A program made the translations under genes and the position numbers. Shown piece by piece: positions 16,727 through 23,519 of a DNA stretch of 23,519 bases. The notes under the pieces are model-generated. The model had not been told where the DNA came from. It saw only the letters and a program-made list of their open reading frames with translations, and ran no database searches. The number at the start of each line of letters is the position of its first letter. Within the stretch, counting starts at the first letter, position 1. The stretch lies in IMG/VR virus record IMGVR_UViG_3300030107_005916, positions 1 through 23,519 of that record, one strand, 5' to 3'. The DNA comes from a virus.

Positions 16727-17500
16727 ATGGCATTTCCGGTTACAATACAAGGCTCTTTTGGTGACGAGAAAGTTACTTCTTCAACAAAGAAGAACAGAAT
16801 CGGAGCTAGAATGGTACTTCCTGATGGTAGTGCTTTCGTTTATGCTTACGCAGGCGAAGCTATTACAGCAGGTAAGGTTACTATGCAAGCTCAAACAGCA
16901 TCAGACCACATTAAAGACTTAGCAGTTGCATCAGCAGCATCTGCAGGAGCTACTCAAATAGTATTAACTAATGGTGGCTCAACAGCAGTTACTGCATCTA
17001 GTTCTTATACAGGAGTAGGTACAACTGTTGGAGATTATGAAGACGGATATGTTTTCATAAACGATGTTAATGGTGAAGGACAGATGTGGAGTATTAAAAA
17101 TCACTCTGCAGCAGCCACAGGAGCAGCACTTACAATAAACCTACATGATACTGACAAAGTAGCAACAGCTCTTACAACTTCTTCACAAGCAGGTATTCTA
17201 AAGAATCCTCACAATGGAGTAGAAGTATGGGACACTAACGACATTGATGGTATCGCAGCAGGTGTTCCAAGATGTGATGTTACAGCTAACTATTACTTTT
17301 GGAACCAAGTGTACGGCCCCGCAGCAGTACTAACAAATGGTACAGTTGTATTAGGTAAAAATGTAATGACAGGATCTACTACTGATGGTTCCGTAGATGT
17401 TGTAGCAGACGACTCTAGTGCTGAGTTTATACTTGGTGGAGTTATGGCTGTTGGAGCAACTACTGAATATTCAGCAGTATTCTTAAACATTGGTGCTTAA
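16727..17500 (+). CDS. Putative capsid decoration / head structural protein
   Basis: A 257-aa, beta-rich protein of Ala, Thr, Gly, Val and Asp with almost no charge clusters. It is similar in style to decoration or head-fibre proteins that follow the capsid gene in uncultured marine phages. Visible landmarks are DGYVFINDVNGEGQMWSIK (about 106-124), KNPHNGVEV (about 159-167) and the Tyr/Trp patch ANYYFWNQVYGPAAVL (about 186-201). It has no signal peptide. AGGAGG precedes the ATG. The role is inferred from position and composition; alternatives are a minor tail or neck protein. Confidence 0.72.
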   Translation: MAFPVTIQGSFGDEKVTSSTKKNRIGARMVLPDGSAFVYAYAGEAITAGKVTMQAQTASDHIKDLAVASAASAGATQIVLTNGGSTAVTASSSYTGVGTTVGDYEDGYVFINDVNGEGQMWSIKNHSAAATGAALTINLHDTDKVATALTTSSQAGILKNPHNGVEVWDTNDIDGIAAGVPRCDVTANYYFWNQVYGPAAVLTNGTVVLGKNVMTGSTTDGSVDVVADDSSAEFILGGVMAVGATTEYSAVFLNIGA

Positions 17501-17502
17501 TA

Positions 17503-17937
17503 GTGCAGGTCGTAGGCTCAGAAACTTACGATAGAAGGTTAATACTACCTGTTGGTGTCACCCTTATAGGTGAATACGGGACAGGTAGTATTAAATCTTT
17601 ATCATTTAGTTTTTACGATTCAGTTACAGAAAGGAGATCGGTACTTCACAATGTGCCTTATACTCCTAGCGACCCTTACTCTCATAATGCTATCGAAACT
17701 ATGATAGGAGAAGCTCATGAAACATGGGTAACACAAGTAAGAGCACAAGGTAAAAAGAAACCTAAGATGACACTTGATCAAAGAAAAGAAGCAGGTAAGA
17801 TATTAGATGAAATAAGGGTAAATAAAGAAAAAAGAAACGAAAGTACTACAGGAAAAATTTATTTTGAAGGAACAAAAATTGACAGAAAGAAACTTAACAG
17901 AAAATTTAAACGGAAAGCAAGAGCATCTCGCAGATAA
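17503..17937 (+). CDS. Hypothetical protein with GTG start, basic C-terminus, 144 aa
   Basis: Not recognised. The first in-frame start is GTG, two bases after the previous stop codon (TAATAGTG). No Shine-Dalgarno site is visible, so translation probably depends on coupling to the upstream gene. Residues 10-35 form a beta-like segment (LILPVGVTLIGEYGTG). The middle is helical, and from residue 82 on it is strongly basic (KKKPKMTLDQRKEAGK and the final KRKARASRR). Its coding sequence contains a perfect 14-bp inverted repeat (17539-17594). The nucleic-acid-binding impression comes from charge only. Confidence 0.6.
   Translation: MQVVGSETYDRRLILPVGVTLIGEYGTGSIKSLSFSFYDSVTERRSVLHNVPYTPSDPYSHNAIETMIGEAHETWVTQVRAQGKKKPKMTLDQRKEAGKILDEIRVNKEKRNESTTGKIYFEGTKIDRKKLNRKFKRKARASRR
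17539..17594. repeat. Perfect 14-bp inverted repeat inside a coding region
   Basis: TTAATACTACCTGT (17539-17552) and ACAGGTAGTATTAA (17581-17594) are exact reverse complements, separated by 28 bases. The loop itself contains TCACC/GGTGA, allowing a stacked inner hairpin. It starts 36 bases after the GTG start of the surrounding gene. No T-run follows, although TTAAATCTTT comes next. It may be an RNA hairpin affecting processing, translation or partial termination, or a protein-binding site. Confidence 0.8.
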
Positions 17938-18118
17938 TGTAGTTGTACTACAAAGTGACATAGAAGAAACTATGAGAGAAGACGAGATGTTTAGACTTAA
18001 GGTTGTAAACAAAGCTCTCTCTAGAGAAAACAAACATTTAAAAGAACAAATTAAAATAATGGGCGAAGCTCAAGTTAAAAAAGCAATTAAGGAGGAAAAA
18101 AATGCCACCAATGGGTAA
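17879..18118 (+). CDS. Small coiled-coil protein, TTG start, about 79 aa
   Basis: Not recognised. The frame opens with TTG at 17864, but I chose the TTG at 17879 because GAAGGA sits seven to eight bases before it. The product overlaps the end of the preceding gene and the start of the next one. Most of it should be a charged helix with heptad-like spacing (residues about 15-70; VVLQSDIEETMREDEMFRLK, then LSRENKHLKEQIK), suggesting oligomerisation. The reading frame is compact and AT-rich, so the existence and exact start of the gene are moderately uncertain. Confidence 0.5.
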   Translation: MTERNLTENLNGKQEHLADNVVVLQSDIEETMREDEMFRLKVVNKALSRENKHLKEQIKIMGEAQVKKAIKEEKNATNG

Positions 18119-18191
18119 AGGTACATACGGAACTAAAAGAGGCAGACCACCTAAAAAGAAAAAAGCTATGAAAAGAAAAAAGAAGAAATAA
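18102..18191 (+). CDS. 29-residue AT-hook-like basic peptide
   Basis: A micro-gene with an excellent ribosome site (AAGGAGG six bases before ATG). Of 29 residues, 14 are Lys or Arg and none is acidic. Residues 12-19 are KRGRPPKK, matching the AT-hook core (GRP flanked by basic residues) that binds the minor groove of AT-rich DNA; poly-Lys follows. The N-terminus is PPMGKGTYG. It overlaps the upstream gene by 17 bases. It could condense the phage DNA in the head, bind host DNA, or be a capsid-linked peptide. Function is inferred from the motif and charge only. Confidence 0.65.
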   Translation: MPPMGKGTYGTKRGRPPKKKKAMKRKKKK

Positions 18192-18193
18192 TT

Positions 18194-18334
18194 ATGGCAG
18201 TAACACAAAGTAAAACAAGAAAAAGATATTACGAAAATATACATGATTTAATAATATTAACAGCCAAAGAAAAGAAAAAATATGAAGGCAAGGTTAATAG
18301 AAATTATAAGAAAAAAACTGCTAAAAGAAGGTAG
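18194..18334 (+). CDS. 46-residue basic protein (unknown)
   Basis: It begins with ATG two bases after the previous stop and ends two bases before the next ATG, so it fills the gap exactly. It has 16 Lys/Arg against 4 acidic residues. Basic ends (KTRKRYY near the start, KKKTAKRR at the end) flank a short helix-like centre (NIHDLIILTAKEK). The ribosome site is weak (AGAAGAAA), suggesting coupled translation with the AT-hook peptide. I recognise no family; a small nucleic-acid-binding or virion protein is possible. Confidence 0.5.
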   Translation: MAVTQSKTRKRYYENIHDLIILTAKEKKKYEGKVNRNYKKKTAKRR

Positions 18335-18336
18335 AC

Positions 18337-19605
18337 ATGGCAATAACACATGGCAAAACATTAGAAGATTTAAGAAAAGCAATAGGTAGAAACCTAGGTA
18401 AAATGATTACCGGTACTACATCAGGTAGTGGTTCTACTACTACTGCGTTAGATACTACATTGTTTGGTGGAGATGACGAATATATAGGAAGTTATATAAG
18501 ATTTACTTCAGGTACTTATGATGGTACTACTAGAAGAATAACAGATTATACAGCATCTACAGGTACAATAACATTTGCAGCAGTAGCAGGTACTATTGCA
18601 GGTAGTGTGACTTACGAAATATGGAAAGACGGATTTGATCCTGTTGTTATAGATGAGTTTATTAATCAATCTATACTAGCTATTACAGGAAAAATATATG
18701 ATCCCGTAGAAAACCTTGATATACACACAGACAAAGTAAATGCTAGGTGGGAAATACCTAGTGGTATAGAGATGATACAAGATGTTTTTTACAGAGATAA
18801 ATTTACTTCTGAAGTTTTGCACGATTGCAATTCTGCATTTGATGAATCGGTAGATTCTGATTTTACTATAACAGCAGACACAGAAGATTACAAAACAGGA
18901 TCTGCTTCTAATAAAATTGTAATTGCAGCAGGTGCTTCAGCAGGAGATACTGCTTCAGATACCATCACTTCAGTCAACATATCTAAATATGATTACATAG
19001 AATTTTGGATTAAATCTTCAGTAGCTACAAGTGCAGGTAATTTAAAAATACATTTAGTAGATGCAGGTGGTATAGAAGAATCATTAGATGTACCTGCTTT
19101 AACAGCTAATGTATGGAAATATTGCAGAGTAGCATTGGTTGCTCCTTATGATAATACAGCTATTACACAGGTAAGATTTGAATACGATTCTGATTTAGGA
19201 GCTTGTGTGGTTCATTTAGATGATATTAAAGTAGTAAAAAATGATACAGCAACATGGGAAAAACTTGCTAGAAACACATGGAGAATAGATAAAGAAGGTA
19301 CTTTACAGGGAGCTAGTACTGCTGACTTAGTATTGTCAGATAGAGGCAGAGCATTAGCTTCTTATAGATTAATCAAACTAACAGGTGGTGACAAACCTAC
19401 TGAGTTAAGTTCAGATTCTAGTACTACAGAAGTTCCCGAAGATTATATTATTTCCTATGCTACAGCTTTGGCAGCACAGGCAGGATCTGTAAGACCTGAT
19501 ATTGATATTGATGGAATGAGAAATCTTGCAGCATTTTGGTTTGCCAAATCAGAACAAGCTAGAAACAATATGCCATTTTTATCAAATGTCAGGACAGTTA
19601 GGTAA
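18337..19605 (+). CDS. Head-tail connector-like structural protein with carbohydrate-binding-like domain
   Basis: A 422-aa virion protein of a type common in marine phage contigs. Residues 25-97 form a small beta domain (YIGSYIRFTSGTYDG, TRRITDYTASTGTITF). Residues 100-150 contain a helix (VVIDEFINQSILAITG) and a strand. Residues about 160-301 look like an inserted jelly-roll of carbohydrate-binding-module type: YDYIEFWIKSS, LKIHLVDAGG, VWKYCRVAL and VVHLDDIKVV are the characteristic strands. Residues 302-422 return to a helical end (YIISYATALAAQAG, LAAFWFAKSEQARN) as in connectors and adaptors. Start supported by GAAGGTAGAC. The connector role is inferred from position before the propeller protein. 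Confidence 0.72.
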   Translation: MAITHGKTLEDLRKAIGRNLGKMITGTTSGSGSTTTALDTTLFGGDDEYIGSYIRFTSGTYDGTTRRITDYTASTGTITFAAVAGTIAGSVTYEIWKDGFDPVVIDEFINQSILAITGKIYDPVENLDIHTDKVNARWEIPSGIEMIQDVFYRDKFTSEVLHDCNSAFDESVDSDFTITADTEDYKTGSASNKIVIAAGASAGDTASDTITSVNISKYDYIEFWIKSSVATSAGNLKIHLVDAGGIEESLDVPALTANVWKYCRVALVAPYDNTAITQVRFEYDSDLGACVVHLDDIKVVKNDTATWEKLARNTWRIDKEGTLQGASTADLVLSDRGRALASYRLIKLTGGDKPTELSSDSSTTEVPEDYIISYATALAAQAGSVRPDIDIDGMRNLAAFWFAKSEQARNNMPFLSNVRTVR

Positions 19606-21476
19606 TGGCCAATAAAGTTATAAAGAAAAATGAGGTTTACCTTAATGGAAATTATTATCCAATAACTAGACCCGTGCAGCAGGTGTTAGCCTCCATCTAT
19701 CCTGCAAAGGTTACTATTGGTGATACCACTCGTGATTCACAAGCTAGAACAAGTGTAATATCTTGGGCTGATTTCAGGGGTGGTATAGGTGTAGAGAGAA
19801 TGGAAGGAGCTACAGATGTAGATCGTTCTTGGTTCAGTACCTGTAGCCTTCGCTACAAAAGGCACCTAGTATTACCTGCCAAAACTAATTCTGTAAGTAA
19901 CTCAGATGCTACAGGAGAATCCTTAGATATACTACAAGAATTTGATGGGGCACTATATGGTATATGGTCAAATCAAAAAGTATATAAATATAATTCAGGA
20001 TCAGACACATTTACTTCTGCGTTAGATACATTGCCTGCAGTAGCAACAGATGCTTTAGAAGTAAGAATGGGAGGCACATTATACCTAGTTATAGCTCACA
20101 CAGGAGGATATACTTACACATCTAATGGCACAGATTTTACTGACGACACTACAGATACAAAGTTTCTTGCTTGGTGGGACGAAAAACTATGGGGAATAGA
20201 TAATACAGGACAACTTTGGTACTCAACTACTATAGGAACTGAGGCAAATGATGCTAAGTTACCATTGCCTGATGGCCATGTAACTGATTTATTTGTAGCT
20301 AGAAATGCTAGTGGTGATCCTATTTTATATGCTATGACTAAAGAAGGATTGTTTGCACATGATTTTGCAAACGGAAGATTTGTAGAAACACAACTAGCTT
20401 TACCATTTCACAATGACAATGGTAAAGGTTCTGTTAGATGGAGAGATTCTGTATACATACCTGCAGGATTAAGTATATATAAATATATTAATGGTAGTAA
20501 CTCTGCCGTTGTAACAGTAGTGGGGCCTGACAGAGATGATGGATTACCTTCTGATTACAGAGGTAAGATATCTAAGCTTATAGGAACTCACAATGATTTA
20601 ATTGCAATGGTAGATGGGACTTTAACTCCCGGAACTGTAGATTTATTTGCTTCAGGAGAATCTCCTGTAATAGACGCAAGTACAGGTTACAGTACAATAT
20701 TAGGGTATAACGAAGTTGGTTGGGAAGTTAGGTGGTCAGCAGCAGGAACTGATAGAGGTAAAAAAATAACAGCAGGATTTGTATCTGATGTAGGTGGAAC
20801 TTTAACAGCAACTAATCCTTATAGAATGTATTGGGGATTTGATGGAAAACTATATTACCAACAACTACAATCAGATGTTATTAACCCAACACAAGTAACA
20901 AATTACAGGTACGAAGATAGCGTAGATGGCATACATTACACTCCATGGTTTAGTGCAGATCAAGTTGAAGTAGACAAATTAGCATTAAAACTTAAAGCAG
21001 AAACAGCAGATTGTAACTCTAATCAAACTGTAAAAATAGAATATGCTTTAGATTATGTTGAAAGTTATACTACTATGGGAACAATCACTTCAAATGGAAT
21101 AACAACTTATACTTTTGGAAGTAATATAGGAACAACATTTAGATCAATACAATTTAAAATAACTCTTGCCACTAATACTATAGCAGCTTCTCCTGATTTA
21201 ATTAGTTTAACTTTAGAGTATAGAAAAAAATTAGATACAAAATTTGGTTGGTCTGTAAATATAGATTTAAACAAAGGATATAAAGGATCAACTTCTAAAT
21301 CTATGAGAGCTAATATATTATCTGCTATACAAAGCAATACTTTATTAGAGTTTACTTACAGAGATGACTCTTCTACTAACAGAAACTACTATGTTGACAT
21401 AACGAATGCACAAGGATTAGAAGAAACAGCGTATGACGAAAGAGGAACAACTCAATTATTATTAACGGAGCCGTGA
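19605..21476 (+). CDS. Beta-propeller tail protein (nozzle-like)
   Basis: A 623-aa structural protein. Residues about 105-350 contain about six repeats of roughly 40-45 residues that read as propeller blades, for example FDGALYGIWSNQKVYKY, GGTLYLVIAHTGGYTYTS, WDEKLWGIDNTGQLWYS, YAMTKEGLFAHDF and WRDSVYIPAGLSIYKY. The C-terminal part (about 370-623) is beta-rich and ends in a segment with YRDDSSTNRNYYVDI. Propeller-containing nozzle proteins close the short tail of podoviruses such as T7, and I infer a similar place here. It begins at a TAATG overlap with the preceding gene and ends in a TGATG overlap with the next. Confidence 0.72.
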   Translation: MANKVIKKNEVYLNGNYYPITRPVQQVLASIYPAKVTIGDTTRDSQARTSVISWADFRGGIGVERMEGATDVDRSWFSTCSLRYKRHLVLPAKTNSVSNSDATGESLDILQEFDGALYGIWSNQKVYKYNSGSDTFTSALDTLPAVATDALEVRMGGTLYLVIAHTGGYTYTSNGTDFTDDTTDTKFLAWWDEKLWGIDNTGQLWYSTTIGTEANDAKLPLPDGHVTDLFVARNASGDPILYAMTKEGLFAHDFANGRFVETQLALPFHNDNGKGSVRWRDSVYIPAGLSIYKYINGSNSAVVTVVGPDRDDGLPSDYRGKISKLIGTHNDLIAMVDGTLTPGTVDLFASGESPVIDASTGYSTILGYNEVGWEVRWSAAGTDRGKKITAGFVSDVGGTLTATNPYRMYWGFDGKLYYQQLQSDVINPTQVTNYRYEDSVDGIHYTPWFSADQVEVDKLALKLKAETADCNSNQTVKIEYALDYVESYTTMGTITSNGITTYTFGSNIGTTFRSIQFKITLATNTIAASPDLISLTLEYRKKLDTKFGWSVNIDLNKGYKGSTSKSMRANILSAIQSNTLLEFTYRDDSSTNRNYYVDITNAQGLEETAYDERGTTQLLLTEP

Positions 21477-21880
21477 TGACCACTCAATCAAGTCAGTTAC
21501 AAGCACCACCTAATTGGGAAGGAAGTTTACCCGAATATTTAGTTTACAGATCTTTAATAGAAAGTTTTGGAAAAGAAGAAGGTATTGATTTTACTTATCA
21601 ATCTTCTCTCTTAGGAGGAAGATTGTTTAAAGGGGGAGTAATATTAGATTTCTTTTTTAACAACCCACCTGACCTTGCAATTAATGTGCAAGGTGAGTAT
21701 TATCATTATGGTATGGGTGCAACTTACTTGCAAAATGACATAATGGTAAGACAGCAAATGGCAGGAGAAGGGATTAATTTAATATTTATAGATGAAAGTG
21801 ATATACTTAATGATGTAGACTATTATGTTAGAGAGGCATTAAATTATAAAGATCATTCTAGATTAGGAGCAGGAAGATAA
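21476..21880 (+). CDS. PD-(D/E)XK-like nuclease-fold protein in the tail module
   Basis: 134 aa from the ATG at 21476, with GGAG five bases upstream; a GTG three bases earlier would add one residue. The core reads GGRLFKGGVILDFFF, LAINVQGEYYHYG, then a helix with NDIMVRQQM and a strand INLIFIDESD. This order resembles Vsr/DUF559-type PD-(D/E)XK nucleases: a DF motif, a following strand ending in E-x-D-G, then H. Numbering from the GTG, the Asp of the first motif is D59, and the usual strand Glu and Asp are replaced by N71 and Q73. E75 and H78 are nearby and could take part. It may be a nuclease acting in the virion or a structural derivative. Gene overlaps at both ends place it in the tail operon. 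Confidence 0.68.
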   Translation: MTTQSSQLQAPPNWEGSLPEYLVYRSLIESFGKEEGIDFTYQSSLLGGRLFKGGVILDFFFNNPPDLAINVQGEYYHYGMGATYLQNDIMVRQQMAGEGINLIFIDESDILNDVDYYVREALNYKDHSRLGAGR

Positions 21881-23280
21881 TGGCAACAATATATCAAGCA
21901 GGATATGTGTTTAAAGACGATGGTACTGCTGTAGAAGGAGCAACAGTTCAGTTGTATCAAGCTGATACTACTACTACTGAAGGCAGTTCTACTACTACCA
22001 ACTCTTCAGGATATTGGTCTTTAAGCACTACCACAGAACATACCTCAGGATATGACGCAAAGATAACTTCAGGTTCTTCTATCAGATATAGAAGAGGTAA
22101 CGACAAGTTACAGCTTGAAGAATTAGATATACGAAACGATACAGGTAATGGCCAAGGTGGATTACTTGTGGCTAATACAACTAACAACGCTAGTAATAAA
22201 GTAGCAACATTTGCAGGAAGAAATAGTACAAGAGCAGACGGAGATGAGATATATATTTCGTTTGAACTTAATGACGATGGTGGAAACATACACGAATTTG
22301 CTCGTATGACAGCAGAGGCAGTAGATGTTTCCAATGGTAACGAAGATGGACAAATTAGATTCGGAGTATCTGTAGCAGGTACTATGACAGATGTCTTTAC
22401 TATCAATGCTACTACAGCAGGTGTAACAGACATGACACTTGATGTGTCGGGTGATATATCTTTAGATGCTGATGGAGCAGATATATTCTTTAAAGATGGT
22501 GGTACTACATTTGGTTCAGCTACTAACAATAGTGGTAACTTAATAATCAAGTCAGGTACTACAACAGCCCTTACTTTTAGTGGGGCTAATGTAACCTTGG
22601 GAGGTACTGCAACTGTAACAACTTTGGCAGAAGTAGGGAGTGATACTGATAAAATAATAATGTCAGATAGTGGAGTTCTTAAATATGTAACAGGAGCTAA
22701 CTTAAGAAGTTATATAGGAGCAGGTACAGGAGATGGAGATATTACAGGAGTTACGATAACTGCCGATGATACTAATACAGCTTCTGATACAGCAGGTAGT
22801 GCAGACTTTACTATAGCAGGTGGTTCAGGATTAACATCATCTGTGTCAGGAACTACAATAACTGTAGCAGGAGATGATGCAAGTACATCTGCTAAAGGTG
22901 TAGCTCAGTTTAGTTCTGATAACTTTGCAGCATCTAGTGGTACTATAACCATTAAAGATGGTGGAGTAGTAACAGACGAAATAGCAGCAGATGCTATTAC
23001 AGGAGCTAAGATTGCTGATGATGCAATTAATAGTGAGCATTATACAGATGGCTCTATTGATACAGCACATATTGCAGATAACCAAGTAACCCTAGCTAAA
23101 ATGGCAGGACTAGCAAGAGGTAAGATTATATATGGAGATGCAAGTGGCGATCCTGCAGCATTGGCAGTAGGAAGTGCTAACGAAGTTTTAACAAGTGATG
23201 GTACTGATATATCATGGGCAGCAGCAGCAGCAGGTGGGATATCAGCAGGAAAAGCAATTGCTTTTTCATTAATATTTTAA
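21880..23280 (+). CDS. Tail fibre / receptor-binding protein
   Basis: 466 aa. Residues 1-70 resemble a transthyretin-like or carboxypeptidase-regulatory-like beta sandwich (GYVFKDDGTAVEGATVQLYQ, SGYWSLSTTT), which could attach the fibre or serve as a spacer. The middle is a beta-rich, Gly/Thr/Asp repeat region. Residues about 360-410 (GVVTDEIAADAITGAKIADD and similar) look like the repetitive stalk of trimeric fibres. The end (GKIIYGDASGDPAALAVG, SANEVLTSDGTDISWA, then Ala/Gly and a short hydrophobic tail) is typical of phage fibres in marine metagenomes. It starts in a TAATG overlap with the nuclease-like gene. It presumably contacts the host surface. Confidence 0.78.
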   Translation: MATIYQAGYVFKDDGTAVEGATVQLYQADTTTTEGSSTTTNSSGYWSLSTTTEHTSGYDAKITSGSSIRYRRGNDKLQLEELDIRNDTGNGQGGLLVANTTNNASNKVATFAGRNSTRADGDEIYISFELNDDGGNIHEFARMTAEAVDVSNGNEDGQIRFGVSVAGTMTDVFTINATTAGVTDMTLDVSGDISLDADGADIFFKDGGTTFGSATNNSGNLIIKSGTTTALTFSGANVTLGGTATVTTLAEVGSDTDKIIMSDSGVLKYVTGANLRSYIGAGTGDGDITGVTITADDTNTASDTAGSADFTIAGGSGLTSSVSGTTITVAGDDASTSAKGVAQFSSDNFAASSGTITIKDGGVVTDEIAADAITGAKIADDAINSEHYTDGSIDTAHIADNQVTLAKMAGLARGKIIYGDASGDPAALAVGSANEVLTSDGTDISWAAAAAGGISAGKAIAFSLIF

Positions 23281-23292
23281 AGAGAGGACAAT

Positions 23293-23519
23293 ATGGCAAA
23301 CCCAAATATAGTAAGTGTAAGTTCAATATACTTTCAGAACGCAGGGTTTCAAGTGCAATCTACTGCTGAAGCTATAATAACTGTAGCAGCAGATAAAGCA
23401 ATAAAGATAAATTCAATATATGTTTGTAATACACAAGCGACAGATGAAACTTTTACTATTGCTTTCACAGGTATAGGAACAAGTGGAGTAGGTACAACAT
23501 TAGGAAGTAATGCTGTAGC
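23293..23519 (+). CDS. Partial structural protein (N-terminus, 75 codons)
   Basis: This open frame runs off the window end. GAGAGGA lies just upstream of the ATG. The start reads MANPNIVSVSSIYFQNAGFQ, then a beta-rich stretch with VAADKAIKINSIYVCNT and FTIAFTGIGTSG. N-termini of this kind belong to small beta-sandwich virion proteins next to tail genes in many phages. I assign it as a tail or neck structural protein only by resemblance and position after the fibre. Confidence 0.7.
   Translation, partial: MANPNIVSVSSIYFQNAGFQVQSTAEAIITVAADKAIKINSIYVCNTQATDETFTIAFTGIGTSGVGTTLGSNAV

Noticed and set aside
19842-19857. TGTAGC-CTTC-GCTACA hairpin inside the propeller gene
   Set aside because: A 6-bp stem within 1.9 kb of coding sequence is not clearly above chance, and nothing nearby suggests a function.
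21957-22550. 197-codon antisense frame within the fibre gene
   Set aside because: It is a mirror of the low-complexity, stop-poor fibre coding sequence; it has no ribosome site and no sensible protein features.
1-23519. CRISPR arrays, insertion sequences, rRNA
   Set aside because: No regularly spaced repeats, transposase, terminal repeats of mobile elements or rRNA sequence were seen.

Overview
The window looks like part of the genome of a tailed bacteriophage (Caudoviricetes) from an AT-rich host. The evidence is a complete, densely packed head-and-tail gene series on the + strand: small terminase, large terminase, portal, a block of large internal or minor virion proteins, scaffold, major capsid protein, decoration-like protein, connector, beta-propeller tail protein, and fibre. 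Arg is mostly AGA, Leu mostly TTA, and the protein types resemble those of uncultured marine phages known from metagenomes. A short-tailed (podovirus-like) virion is an inference: no tape-measure or tail-tube gene is visible, but the window ends before the module does. No integrase, lysogeny, replication or lysis gene is visible.

Layout. 1-92: start of the window and a strong terminator for the leftward gene. 93-650: one leftward gene of unknown function. 651-1525: about 875 bases with no convincing gene but many inverted repeats, including a 20-bp one. It ends in a sigma70-like promoter whose -35 box lies inside a palindrome. 1526-5099: terS, terL and portal. 5110-14534: four genes (808, 300, 204 and 1819 codons) of Pro/Gly/Gln/Met-rich or giant proteins of unknown function, possibly internal virion or DNA-ejection components. 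14576-16239: scaffold-like protein and HK97-fold major capsid protein. 16257-16619: small Cys-containing protein. 16620-16726: structured intergenic spacer. 16727-17500: decoration-like protein. 17503-18334: four small, mostly Lys/Arg-rich genes, including a 29-residue peptide with an AT-hook. 18337-23280: connector-like protein carrying a carbohydrate-binding-like beta domain, a beta-propeller tail protein, a PD-(D/E)XK-like nuclease-fold protein, and a tail fibre. 23293-end: start of another structural gene.

The rightward genes abut or overlap (TAATG and TGATG junctions, strong GGAGG sites) and probably form one late operon driven mainly from the promoter just before terS. Terminase and portal package DNA, scaffold and capsid protein build the head, and the downstream genes build the neck, tail and receptor-binding apparatus.

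The points most worth a second look are: the hairpin-rich control region; a perfect 14-bp inverted repeat inside the coding sequence at 17539-17594; the AT-hook micro-gene; the nuclease-fold protein inside the tail module with apparently altered active-site residues; and 9.4 kb of unknown, presumably virion, proteins between portal and scaffold.
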